Shown: positions 7,482 through 14,704, numbered from the stretch's first letter. The stretch is 20,132 bases of DNA from JBBQVS01 sp038211295 (GCA_038211295.1 JBBQVS010000075.1:1-20132); one strand, 5' to 3'. A program made the numbers and translations. Notes: generated from the sequence alone by a model not told the origin.

Positions 7482-7550
7482 AAGAGAGGTCTACAGGCGA
7501 GCCAGAGAAAACCAGCATGACCTTCTCTGGCTCGCCTGTAGACTTCTCTT
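7482..7550. terminator. Long near-perfect inverted repeat between two minus-strand genes
   Basis: Arms of 28 bases (7482-7509 and 7523-7550) are complementary at 27 positions, the remaining one being G-T, around a 13-base spacer (7510-7522). One end coincides with the stop codon of the oxidoreductase gene (TAA at 7550-7552) and the other is directly before the ribosome-binding site of the acetyltransferase. Read on the minus strand the sequence after the stem is pyrimidine-rich (TCTTCTTTC) rather than a T run. It may terminate the oxidoreductase transcript, attenuate the acetyltransferase, protect the 3' end, or be a small palindromic insertion. Confidence 0.6.
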
Positions 7551-8347
7551 TACTTGCCCTGTCTGCTATCGCGCCATTGCACAAGTTTCTTGACCTCATC
7601 GAAATCCCATGGCGTCTGTGTGCCGAGGATAAGATGTGTCACGCCTGCCTTGATAAGGCCATCGCGCACTTCTGCCGTATCGTCTTTGCCAGTCGCGGCG
7701 GTTCGCTCAATCTCCTGCGGATTGCGCCCAACCTCTTTGCACCAGTTGTCCAGCACTTCCATTTTGTGCGTAAGTGTTTCGGCATCACCAAAGCCATGCC
7801 ACATGTCGGCATACTTCGCGGTGAGACGAAGCGTCTTTTTCTCGCCGCCGCCGCCAATCAAAATAGGAATAGTCGAACGAACGGGCTTAGGTACGTCCAC
7901 TTCCCAGCGATGCTTGATAATCGGCAGTGACGTTTCGAGTGCCGCCAACCGACTGCCAGCCGTGCCGAAATCGTAGCCATACTCCGTATAGTCGCGCTCG
8001 AACCAGCCCGCGCCTATACCCAGAACGACGCGACCATTGCTGATGTGGTCGATTGTTTTGAGCATATCCGCGAGCAAGGCCGCGTTACGATAGCTGTTGC
8101 AGGTGACAAGCGTCCCAATCTGGGCGCGTTGTGTGAGCGTTGCCATCGCGGCTAAAAGCGTCAAGCCCTCAAAATGGTTGCCCTGTGGGTCGCCATAGAG
8201 CGGGAAGAAGTGATCCCAATTCCAGATGCTATCGACACCGATATCCTCAAACCGTTGTACCGCGTCGGCGTAATCTTGATACGTAGTGTGCTGTGGGTGA
8301 AGCTGTACACCTACGCGTAGTGAGTGAGTTGTTGCCTGTTGGGTCAT
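7550..8347 (-). CDS. LLM class flavin-dependent oxidoreductase, probably F420-dependent
   Basis: A luciferase-like (bacterial luciferase fold) TIM-barrel oxidoreductase of 265 residues. The N-terminus RVGVQLHPQHTTY, the segment DSIWNWDHFFPLYGD, the conserved strand-loop RVVLGIGAGWFERDY and the cofactor-phosphate loop IPILIGGGGEKKTL are all visible. The closest groups I know use cofactor F420, but FMN cannot be excluded. The substrate is unknown. I chose the ATG at 8345-8347 because GAGAGG lies eight bases upstream; the in-frame ATG 12 codons earlier lacks this. The second LLM enzyme at 9636 shares the IGGGGEKKTL loop. The gene is divergent from the Gfo/Idh/MocA oxidoreductase, so both may respond to the same substrate or signal. 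Confidence 0.9.
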   Translation of the reverse strand: MTQQATTHSLRVGVQLHPQHTTYQDYADAVQRFEDIGVDSIWNWDHFFPLYGDPQGNHFEGLTLLAAMATLTQRAQIGTLVTCNSYRNAALLADMLKTIDHISNGRVVLGIGAGWFERDYTEYGYDFGTAGSRLAALETSLPIIKHRWEVDVPKPVRSTIPILIGGGGEKKTLRLTAKYADMWHGFGDAETLTHKMEVLDNWCKEVGRNPQEIERTAATGKDDTAEVRDGLIKAGVTHLILGTQTPWDFDEVKKLVQWRDSRQGK

Positions 8348-8415
8348 CGATGTGCCTCTCTTTGTGTGTACTAGGTCAGACATGTTCCCTGACAGCCTTT
8401 GCTTGCTGCCCTTTG

Positions 8416-8444
8416 ATTATGGCATCGTCTTTGCGTCCATGCAA
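8416..8444 (-). promoter_or_regulatory. Possible promoter of the LLM oxidoreductase at 7550-8347
   Basis: Read on the minus strand, TTGCAT (8439-8444) and CATAAT (8416-8421) are 17 bases apart, with about 70 bases to the chosen ATG. The match is moderate (four and five of six). Confidence 0.4.
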
Positions 8445-8603
8445 GTTTTTGTAGCGCGAAAATAAATTCTCTTCTGTATGGCAATAAAAAGTGTGAGTTA
8501 CACAAAAAGAGTAGCGACGAAAGGCGAACTAATCGGTGTATTGTGTGGTAGCATAAGAAGAGAGACAATGTTCTTGTAGTAGTATCGTGGAGGAGAAAAT
8601 AGT

Positions 8604-9608
8604 ATGCAGTCAAATCAGCCCGCGAACCCTATCAGATGGGGCATTTTAAGTGCCGCCAATATTGGTGTAAAAGCGGTTGCCCCAGCGATTAGAGCATCCT
8701 CTAATGGTCGTCTGGTAGCGGTAGCCAGTCGTGATACTCAGCACGCGACAGAGGTATATTCCTTTGCACCCGATATCCATATTTATAATGACTACGACAC
8801 TATCCTGAATGACCCCAATATCGATGCCGTCTATATTCCCCTCCCTAACGGACTACACGCAGAATGGACGATTAAGGCACTAGAGGCAGGCAAGCATGTC
8901 TTGTGTGAAAAACCGTTTGCGACAACGGCACGCGAAGGCAAGATCATGATGGACTCGGCCCAGACTAACAATGTTTTTTTGATGGAAGCGTTCATGTATC
9001 GCTTTCATCCCCAGACAAAATGGGTAATCGAGCAGGCGAACGCGGGCTTGATTGGCCCCGTGCGTCTCGTTCGCGCCTCGTTCTCGTTCGATATTCGCTC
9101 GCGCCCGGATGATATACGGCTCAAACCGGAGCTTGCGGGCGGTGCGTTAATGGATGTTGGTAGCTATACCGTCAACGTGTGCCGCGCTGTCTACGGACAT
9201 GCCCCGCTTGTTGTCGCGGCGCGTGTTCACACGACAAGCCCAAGCGGCGTTGACATGGCGGCGAACGCGGTTCTCGATTTTGGTGAGGGACGTTTTGGGA
9301 TGATTGACTGTAGTTTTGAACTGCCGACACGTCAGATGGTAGAGGTTATTGGTGAAGCTGGTACGCTCACCGTTCCCGTTCCTTTCACGCCCCCCGATAT
9401 GGAAGCGGTGGTACTCATTATCAAAAATGGTGAGTTGAGCGAGCAAAAGTTTGATCGAGTCGATCAGTACCGCTTGCAAGTAGAACATTTCGCCAATTGT
9501 ATTCAGACGCGGCAGGAGCCGATGTTTCGGCTTAGCGAGACGCTGGAAAACATGGCGACCATTGAAGCGATTTATCAGGCGGCAGGTCACGACTGGCCCC
9601 AGATGTAA
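8604..9608 (+). CDS. Gfo/Idh/MocA family NAD(P)-dependent oxidoreductase
   Basis: A 334-residue dehydrogenase acting on a sugar, inositol or related polyol; the substrate cannot be read from the sequence. The N-terminal Rossmann domain opens with WGILSAANIGVKAVAPA (residues 12-28). The catalytic Lys of the family motif is in CEKPFATT (101-108). MEAFMYRFHPQ follows (127-137), and the substrate-side motif GGALMDVGSYTVN lies at 179-191, where the usual His-containing downstream segment is replaced by NVCRAVYG. The shape (GILSAANIG, MYRFHPQ, DVGSY) resembles the dimeric dihydrodiol dehydrogenase/xylose dehydrogenase branch. A strong GGAGGAG precedes the ATG by eight bases. The second LLM oxidoreductase begins 27 bases after its stop, so the two are probably one transcript. 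Confidence 0.9.
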   Translation: MQSNQPANPIRWGILSAANIGVKAVAPAIRASSNGRLVAVASRDTQHATEVYSFAPDIHIYNDYDTILNDPNIDAVYIPLPNGLHAEWTIKALEAGKHVLCEKPFATTAREGKIMMDSAQTNNVFLMEAFMYRFHPQTKWVIEQANAGLIGPVRLVRASFSFDIRSRPDDIRLKPELAGGALMDVGSYTVNVCRAVYGHAPLVVAARVHTTSPSGVDMAANAVLDFGEGRFGMIDCSFELPTRQMVEVIGEAGTLTVPVPFTPPDMEAVVLIIKNGELSEQKFDRVDQYRLQVEHFANCIQTRQEPMFRLSETLENMATIEAIYQAAGHDWPQM

Positions 9609-9635
9609 CGCCGTCTTTGATGAGGAGAGATATTC

Positions 9636-10526
9636 ATGGCAAGTGTCGAATTCGGGTTCATGCTCAAACAGAAAAACGATCCGTTGCGTTCGTGGAACGA
9701 CCTGATTGCCAATAATCAGGCCGCTATTGAAGCTCTCACGTCGGGTTTCACGACGCTCTGGGTTGAAGATCACCTGCAATGGGATACAACCGATACATTT
9801 GAGTGCTTGACCACGCTCATCTACCTCGCGGCGAGCTACCCACAGTTCAAGGTCGGGACACTTGTCCTGTCACAATCGTATCGCAACCCTGCCCTTGTCG
9901 CGAAAATGATGGCGACGCTTCAGGCATTATCACACGGACGCGTCATTCTCGGTCTGGGTGCGGGTTGGAAAGAAGACGAATATTCTTCTTATAACTACCC
10001 CTTCCCCTCACCAAAAATACGTATGGAGCAGCTAGAGGAGGCCGTCCAGCTTATTCGCACGATGTGGACTGCTCAACAGCCCGCAAGCTTCACGGGCAGG
10101 CACTACGCGATTAAAGATGCGTATTGCATCCCACAGCCCTCACCCGCGATTCCGCTTTTGATTGGCGGCGGTGGCGAAAAAAAGACGCTTGCCCTTGTCG
10201 CGCGGTACGCGGACTGCTGGAACTTCAATTCCTGTACCGTCGAAGCATACAGCCGTAAACTTGTCATCCTCAAACAGCATTGTGAGGCAATCGGGCGCGA
10301 CATGAACGAGATTACTCTGACCTATCTCGGCACCGCCAGCGTCGCGGAGAACCCCGCGCGAGTGAAACGCAATCCAGAAAAGCATTTTATCGCGGGCAAC
10401 GCAGACGAGGTGACACAAGAACTCATGCGCTTTCGGGATATCGGCGTGTCACATTTCATCTTTCGCTTCCTCGATCAGGAAACGCTCGAACATTTTGTGG
10501 CACGCGTCGCCCCAAATTTTACCTGA
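9636..10526 (+). CDS. LLM class flavin-dependent oxidoreductase, probably F420-dependent
   Basis: A luciferase-like oxidoreductase of 296 residues, substrate unknown. Visible: GFTTLWVEDHLQWD near residue 40, VGTLVLSQSYRNPALVAK, the conserved HGRVILGLGAGWKEDEY and the cofactor-phosphate loop IPLLIGGGGEKKTLALVARYAD, then a C-terminal FRDIGVSHFIFRF that closes the barrel. It differs from the enzyme at 7550-8347 in length and in its insertion regions, so the pair are paralogues rather than recent copies. A GAGGAG lies about 10 bases before the ATG. It follows the Gfo/Idh/MocA gene by 27 bases. The stop is only about 30 bases from the end of the convergent helicase gene and I see no terminator in that gap. 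Confidence 0.9.
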   Translation: MASVEFGFMLKQKNDPLRSWNDLIANNQAAIEALTSGFTTLWVEDHLQWDTTDTFECLTTLIYLAASYPQFKVGTLVLSQSYRNPALVAKMMATLQALSHGRVILGLGAGWKEDEYSSYNYPFPSPKIRMEQLEEAVQLIRTMWTAQQPASFTGRHYAIKDAYCIPQPSPAIPLLIGGGGEKKTLALVARYADCWNFNSCTVEAYSRKLVILKQHCEAIGRDMNEITLTYLGTASVAENPARVKRNPEKHFIAGNADEVTQELMRFRDIGVSHFIFRFLDQETLEHFVARVAPNFT

Positions 10527-10557
10527 CATCAGTCACGCAACAGAACTTCCTGACCCG

Positions 10558-12660
10558 CTAGGACTTGAGGCTTGTATTCCAGCGTTCCACGTCAAAGCCT
10601 TGAAACAAAGCATTGTGCGTGTTGTCGGGGATGGCGACGAGCAGGGTACGCATCGCTCGCGTCATACCAACGTACATGGTGCGGCGTTCTTTCGCGAAAA
10701 TCTCCGCGCGTTCGTCTTCGTTTATGCCATTAGGCAGAACTGGATATGTGCCGCCAATAAAACCAGCGAGCGCGACAATTGGAAACTCTAATCCTTTCGA
10801 TGAGTTGAGTGTAAGTATTTTGACGCCCGAATGTTTGAGGTCAAGATTTTGCCCACTCATAAATGTTGCCTCGATACCCTGCTCATGTAACAGATGCGCT
10901 ATTCGCTGACCCGCACGTTCGCTCGGACACAATATCGCACATGAGCCAATAGTGAGCCGCAGGTTACTGCTGGCTTTTCTGATGTAGCTTCCCAATAGTT
11001 GTACCTCGTTCGCGCTGCTCGTAACCGTTCGCACATCTGGTAGCAGGCCGTCATTGACGTAGGTTGCCGCAACTTCTTCGGGTTCTAAGCTGCTATCATC
11101 GAGGTAGGAACGGGCCGCCTCGCCAATCTCGCGGGTGGAACGATAGTTGGCGCGGAGAATGCTGGTTCGTCCCTGAAATTTGAGATCGTGATGAACGTCG
11201 TTCCAGCTAAAGCCACTACCGTAAATGGATTGGTTTGCATCCGCCGTGACAAACAAGCAATTGGGTGCTTTACAGAGTGCGAGCAGCATCCGCAAAATAC
11301 TGGGGTCGAGGTCTTGCGCCTCGTCGATTACTACCGCGTCATACAGCTGATAAAGCTGGCACTCGTGAACCAGCGTCTCCGCACGGGCGCGGCGTTGTTG
11401 CCACGTTTCTTTGCCCGTCGCTTGTAGCAATTCGCACCAGCGTGTGTAGATGTTCCATACAAGAGTACGTTGCATCTGGTTGAAGCGAACCTTGCGACCC
11501 GCCCGTGATGTCGCGAAGTAGGCTTGTTTCTCGGTGATCTGCCGTGCCACGATAATCGTTGTGATCTCTTGTAGGAGGTATTCCCACCCCAGGCGTTCCA
11601 ATGTTTGTTTTTGTACCGCTTGCTGAAACTCGTTGCCCTCTGGTTTGACTTCGCTGATAGCTTGCCGTGTCAACCTGTAGAGATCGTCGTTATCGAGAAT
11701 ATCTTTCACCTGCCCACATGCGTTGAGAACCTCGTAGACCAGCTTATCGGCGGTTCGCACCTTGACCGAGCGGGCGTCATCGCCAAGCAATAGCTCCAGG
11801 AGTTGCTCAGAAGATTTGACAAGCGCGTTTGTGTAGGTAGTGTAGAGAATACGCACGCCCCCCTGTGAGCGCAACTGTTCGAGCAGTGAACGCACACGGT
11901 AGAGGGCAACGGTACTTTTCCCCGTGCCAGGGCCGCCCTTAACCAGCGTTGGACCGCTTGTGTTTAGCGACCAGCGCACATACTTTTCCTGTTCGGGTGA
12001 AAGCTTGAGCAGAAAAGGGAGCAGTTCGCCCTCTTTATACCGAAGCAGATCATCAACATCCTGTACAATTAAGTCGGGTTGGGCCAATATAGTTTCAAGT
12101 GGTAACTCAAACATGTATTGTTCGATGCGTAACAGCATTTCCTCATCGACGCCAGGACATGCCAGTAACTCATCTTCTGTTGTGAGAGGCAGAAGTCGCT
12201 TGTGATAGCATGATGGAACCCGTAGTTGTTCAAGCAGTTCCAATGTGATTGGTTCCGGTAGCCGCTTTACCTCCTTTTTCGCAATGGTATATTCCCAGAC
12301 AGGTGTACTGCTTTTGAGTGCTTCCTCCTCCTGAAAAGGATCAAGGTCAGTATCTAGTTCTCCTAAGAGGTCGTCGTCGAGAGTATCGTCATCGTAGGTA
12401 TCCTCTTTGCGTCGTCGAATGGCAACCACGCCAAGACTATGTTCATTGTAGGTGTAGATAATGCGATAATCGCCCGAACGGAGACGGTAAAATTTGCCAT
12501 GTAGATATTTCAAATGTTTTTTTGTCTTGCCATCTGGTGTCGGGTCTTGCGTGAGCTGAGCAATGCGTGTATTGATCTGTTTCGCCTCTCGCTGTGGGAG
12601 CGCGATCAGATCGTTCAGCAATGATGGTTTAATTGTAAGTTGGAGGTTTGCCTTCATCAT
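10558..12660 (-). CDS. RelE/ParE-like domain fused to a UvrD-type SF1 helicase
   Basis: A fusion of about 700 residues. Residues 2-90 match the RelE/ParE toxin fold, with LxGKFYRLRSGDYRIIYTY, then VVAIRRRKEDTYDD, keeping the basic residues and C-terminal Tyr typical of RelE. A very acidic linker follows (DDDTLDDDLL, LDTDLDPFQEEE). A short helix-hairpin-helix-like stretch (ELLACPGVDEEMLLRI) comes next, then a complete SF1A helicase: Q motif LSPEQEKYV, Walker A GGPGTGKS (242-249), Walker B VVIDEAQD (443-450), LRANYRSTREIG, ILTLNSSKGLEFPIVA and RRTMYVGMTRAM. The start is one of two adjacent ATGs (12655-12660) behind GGAAGGGG; the GTG at 12723 would add 21 residues of unlikely leader. No antitoxin gene is adjacent. 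The role could be DNA repair or phage defence; whether the RelE part is a toxin or a ribosome/RNA-binding module is unknown. Confidence 0.9.
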   Translation of the reverse strand: MMKANLQLTIKPSLLNDLIALPQREAKQINTRIAQLTQDPTPDGKTKKHLKYLHGKFYRLRSGDYRIIYTYNEHSLGVVAIRRRKEDTYDDDTLDDDLLGELDTDLDPFQEEEALKSSTPVWEYTIAKKEVKRLPEPITLELLEQLRVPSCYHKRLLPLTTEDELLACPGVDEEMLLRIEQYMFELPLETILAQPDLIVQDVDDLLRYKEGELLPFLLKLSPEQEKYVRWSLNTSGPTLVKGGPGTGKSTVALYRVRSLLEQLRSQGGVRILYTTYTNALVKSSEQLLELLLGDDARSVKVRTADKLVYEVLNACGQVKDILDNDDLYRLTRQAISEVKPEGNEFQQAVQKQTLERLGWEYLLQEITTIIVARQITEKQAYFATSRAGRKVRFNQMQRTLVWNIYTRWCELLQATGKETWQQRRARAETLVHECQLYQLYDAVVIDEAQDLDPSILRMLLALCKAPNCLFVTADANQSIYGSGFSWNDVHHDLKFQGRTSILRANYRSTREIGEAARSYLDDSSLEPEEVAATYVNDGLLPDVRTVTSSANEVQLLGSYIRKASSNLRLTIGSCAILCPSERAGQRIAHLLHEQGIEATFMSGQNLDLKHSGVKILTLNSSKGLEFPIVALAGFIGGTYPVLPNGINEDERAEIFAKERRTMYVGMTRAMRTLLVAIPDNTHNALFQGFDVERWNTSLKS

Positions 12661-12889
12661 GTCCCCTTCCATACTTTTTTGTTTGTGCTGTGCGCGTGTG
12701 TTATCTGTAGAGGGTACAGACACACGTCATTGAAAAACTTCCCCCGCTATAACAGCGTCTCCAAATGTATACTACCATTAAACTCACCAGGTTGCATGTT
12801 TTCCAGTCAGCGCATTCCATTCATCCTATGCTTCAGGCTAGAGAGTGGAGTATCTTCTCCGTTCTTTTCTGTGTGTAGCTCTGTATTTT

Positions 12890-13738
12890 TCACCGATGGA
12901 ATGTTAGCACATCATTTAGAGAGGTCGCGATACTATACTCTACATTGACAAAATAGACATTCATGGGGCCTCTATAAAAGCCCCTTTCTCCGCGCAGGGG
13001 CGGATATGCGAGTGTTTGTAATGCCGTATTGAATGTCGCGATACGTTCCGGCGAAAACGGCCCCTGTATATCCATAAGCAGAATAGCCAGCGTTGGGCGA
13101 AACGCCTGTACGCGCAGCAAGAAGCGGAGAAAGTGACCTGCATCCGCATCCGTGCCTGACTTACACTCGACCATTACTATGCGCTCTTCGTCCAGGCACG
13201 CAACAACATCCAGATCGCCGGGGATTGGCAGTTCCGCGAGGTAGACCCCGTGACGGACTGGTACGAGGTGCTCGATACTATAAGTCAAACGAAACCATTC
13301 CGCGACATACCATTCCAGCGTCCTCCCGATATTCGAGATATGCGCCTGATATTGCCCACGTTCAAACCCGAAACTTGTGCGAGTAAGCCAACCCTGATCT
13401 CGTAAAAACGTCAAGTGGGCCGTGCGTGTCGAACTAAGCGCGTCATAGCTTTCAAGTCTGCCACACAAAAAGGGCGTATGTGAAAGGACGTAGCGCAGAA
13501 ATTTGCGAAAAGATGTAGTACCGAACAGACGGTAGAACGAGTGTCCATTGTACTGTGTACCATCTGGAGTAACCAACCATTGTTGGCGCAAAACCTCTCT
13601 ATCGGTATAAACGCTACTGGTTCGTACAACGGTGAAGCCATGTGCTGCTATACGTGAGCGAAAGGCAAAGGGTGAGAGAACCTGTGCCTGCTCGCGCTGC
13701 TCATCCAGTAGTGTAAGAGAGATGCTATGCAGTTCCAT
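12890..13738 (-). CDS. PD-(D/E)XK nuclease-like protein with N-terminal winged-helix-like region
   Basis: A 282-residue protein whose family I cannot name. The C-terminal half has the core of a restriction-endonuclease-like fold: PGDLDVVACLDEERIVMVECKSG gives the D-x(13)-E-x-K pattern (Asp177, Glu191, Lys193). It is preceded by a helix with acidic residues (LEWYVAEWF, 141-149) and followed by a predicted helix (AGHFLRFLLRVQAF). The middle part (about 95-135, ALSSTRTAHLTFLRDQGWLTR then FGFERGQYQAHIS) looks like a winged helix-turn-helix. There is no signal peptide. The ATG at 13736-13738 has GGGAG eight bases upstream. It precedes the RelE-helicase on the same strand by about 230 bases and is divergent from the tandem dsRBD gene. 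A role in DNA or RNA cleavage is inferred from the motif; defence is only suggested by context. Confidence 0.75.
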   Translation of the reverse strand: MELHSISLTLLDEQREQAQVLSPFAFRSRIAAHGFTVVRTSSVYTDREVLRQQWLVTPDGTQYNGHSFYRLFGTTSFRKFLRYVLSHTPFLCGRLESYDALSSTRTAHLTFLRDQGWLTRTSFGFERGQYQAHISNIGRTLEWYVAEWFRLTYSIEHLVPVRHGVYLAELPIPGDLDVVACLDEERIVMVECKSGTDADAGHFLRFLLRVQAFRPTLAILLMDIQGPFSPERIATFNTALQTLAYPPLRGERGFYRGPMNVYFVNVEYSIATSLNDVLTFHR

Positions 13739-13921
13739 AAAGGAGTCTCCCAGAGAAAGAGTACGTGCTACTTTACTACGTCCCGAACATATGCAGATGC
13801 TTTTATTCTAACATTGTCTTTCTTTAAAGAGAATACATAGAGCAATATCGTATGAGACATCACAGAATATTGTAATGTCTCACGCACAAAGCGAACGTAG
13901 AAAAACGTGAATGTTGCGCGT

Positions 13922-13951
13922 ACACTATGTATACTACCTTTTGTATAGTGT
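13922..13951 (+). promoter_or_regulatory. Inverted repeat over candidate promoter of the dsRBD gene
   Basis: ACACTAT (13922-13928) and ATAGTGT (13945-13951) form a perfect 7-base inverted repeat with a 16-base spacer. Two -10-like hexamers lie within it, TATACT (13930-13935) and TATAGT (13944-13949). No strong -35 is present for either. The layout fits an operator overlapping a weak, regulated promoter, about 30 bases before the ATG at 13981. Confidence 0.4.
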
Positions 13952-13980
13952 CGCAAATCCTAACTAAAGGAGAACATCTG

Positions 13981-14556
13981 ATGTACGATTACGCAGGTTC
14001 GGAAGAAACAGAACCCATGAGAGGTGCTCCCAAAAATCCTAACCACAAAGGCAAGTTACAAGAACAGGCAGACAAGCAACATTGGGGAAAGGTGTTATAT
14101 GACCACGTTGGAAAGATAGGCCAACCTCATGCTCAGGAATTTACGGTTGAGGCAACCATCGTTGCTGATGGCATATCCTATGCAGCGCGTGGGATAGGAA
14201 ATTCAAAGAAGGAGGCCGAGCAAAATTCCGCATTACTCTTATTGCAGAAGGTTCCCATATCGGCTACAAAAAGCACGATTGAGGCAAGTTTACCTGAAAA
14301 TCCGATAAGTATTCTAAACGAAATGAAACAGCTGGGTGAGCTAAAGAGTTCTGAATTTTCTTGTGAAGAGGCAGGCTCTGTATACGATAGAAGCTTTACT
14401 TGCCTCTGTATTGTTACCACGCGACATGGATGCGAATTAAAAGACACGGCACAAGGAAAAACGAAGCAAGGCGCGAGACGAGCCGCGGCCTCAAAAGTGT
14501 TAGATTTGTTGGTCAAGCATGGTCACGGCGGTGAGAGCATGGAAACGCAGGAGTAA
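13981..14556 (+). CDS. Tandem double-stranded RNA-binding domain protein, no catalytic domain
   Basis: A 191-residue protein made almost entirely of two dsRNA-binding domains. The first (about 21-91) has the RNase III-like opening NHKGKLQEQADK, the strand AQEFTVEATIVADG, and the RNA-backbone-binding helix start NSKKEAEQNSALLLL. The second (about 108-180) has NPISILNEMKQLG, the strand FTCLCIVTTRHG and the helix start GKTKQGARRAAASKVLDLL. The first has GQPHAQEF at the position of the usual GPxH loop; the second lacks it. There is no RNase III, helicase or deaminase part and no membrane segment. The ATG at 13981 is preceded by AAAGGAG at good spacing; the in-frame ATG at 13927 lies within the promoter-like region. 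It is divergent from the nuclease gene and directly followed by a highly structured segment (14563-14704). In bacteria a dsRBD usually sits at the end of RNase III, so a stand-alone tandem is unusual. Confidence 0.85.
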   Translation: MYDYAGSEETEPMRGAPKNPNHKGKLQEQADKQHWGKVLYDHVGKIGQPHAQEFTVEATIVADGISYAARGIGNSKKEAEQNSALLLLQKVPISATKSTIEASLPENPISILNEMKQLGELKSSEFSCEEAGSVYDRSFTCLCIVTTRHGCELKDTAQGKTKQGARRAAASKVLDLLVKHGHGGESMETQE

Positions 14557-14562
14557 GCGTTG

Positions 14563-14704
14563 GCATGACAGAGGCCAGTCGCGTCACTACTATACAACGC
14601 ATATCGCCGCTTGCGCGGCTCTTACACGGGGTGGCTCCGCCATGCTATTGCGCGTATCGTAGTGACAGCGGCTCGCCCCTGTCACTTCCATGTCCCTGTC
14701 ATGC
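14563..14704 (+). ncRNA. Branched inverted-repeat element with competing pairings, 3' of the dsRBD gene
   Basis: Starting seven bases after the dsRBD stop codon, this segment has several complementary blocks. GCATGACAG (14563-14571) can pair with CTGTCATGC (14696-14704). GTCACTAC (14583-14590), extended by ATAC (14592-14595) and CGC, can pair with GCG, GTAT (14654-14657) and GTAGTGAC (14659-14666). AGTGACAG (14661-14668) can pair with CTGTCACT (14679-14686), which excludes the previous stem. Small GC hairpins lie inside: GCCGC/GCGGC at 14606-14619 and TGGC/GCCA at 14632-14642. No T tract follows, so it is not a simple terminator. It may be a structured 3' UTR or small RNA, or the end of a mobile element. 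It contains no convincing gene. Confidence 0.45.

Noticed and set aside
8371..8613. 80-codon minus-strand frame in the gap between the LLM gene and the Gfo/Idh/MocA gene
   Set aside because: It has no recognisable similarity or ribosome-binding site, and covers the likely promoter region and the start of the neighbouring gene.
9147..9779. 210-codon frame antisense to the Gfo/Idh/MocA and LLM genes
   Set aside because: Both sense genes are well-supported families; this is an antisense shadow across two genes.
12640..12948. 102-codon plus-strand frame between helicase and nuclease genes
   Set aside because: It runs antisense over the helicase start and the nuclease end, and has no similarity or ribosome-binding site.
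13768..13956. 62-codon minus-strand frame between the nuclease and dsRBD genes
   Set aside because: Its sequence is low in recognisable features, it lies over the promoter region, and no ribosome-binding site is evident.
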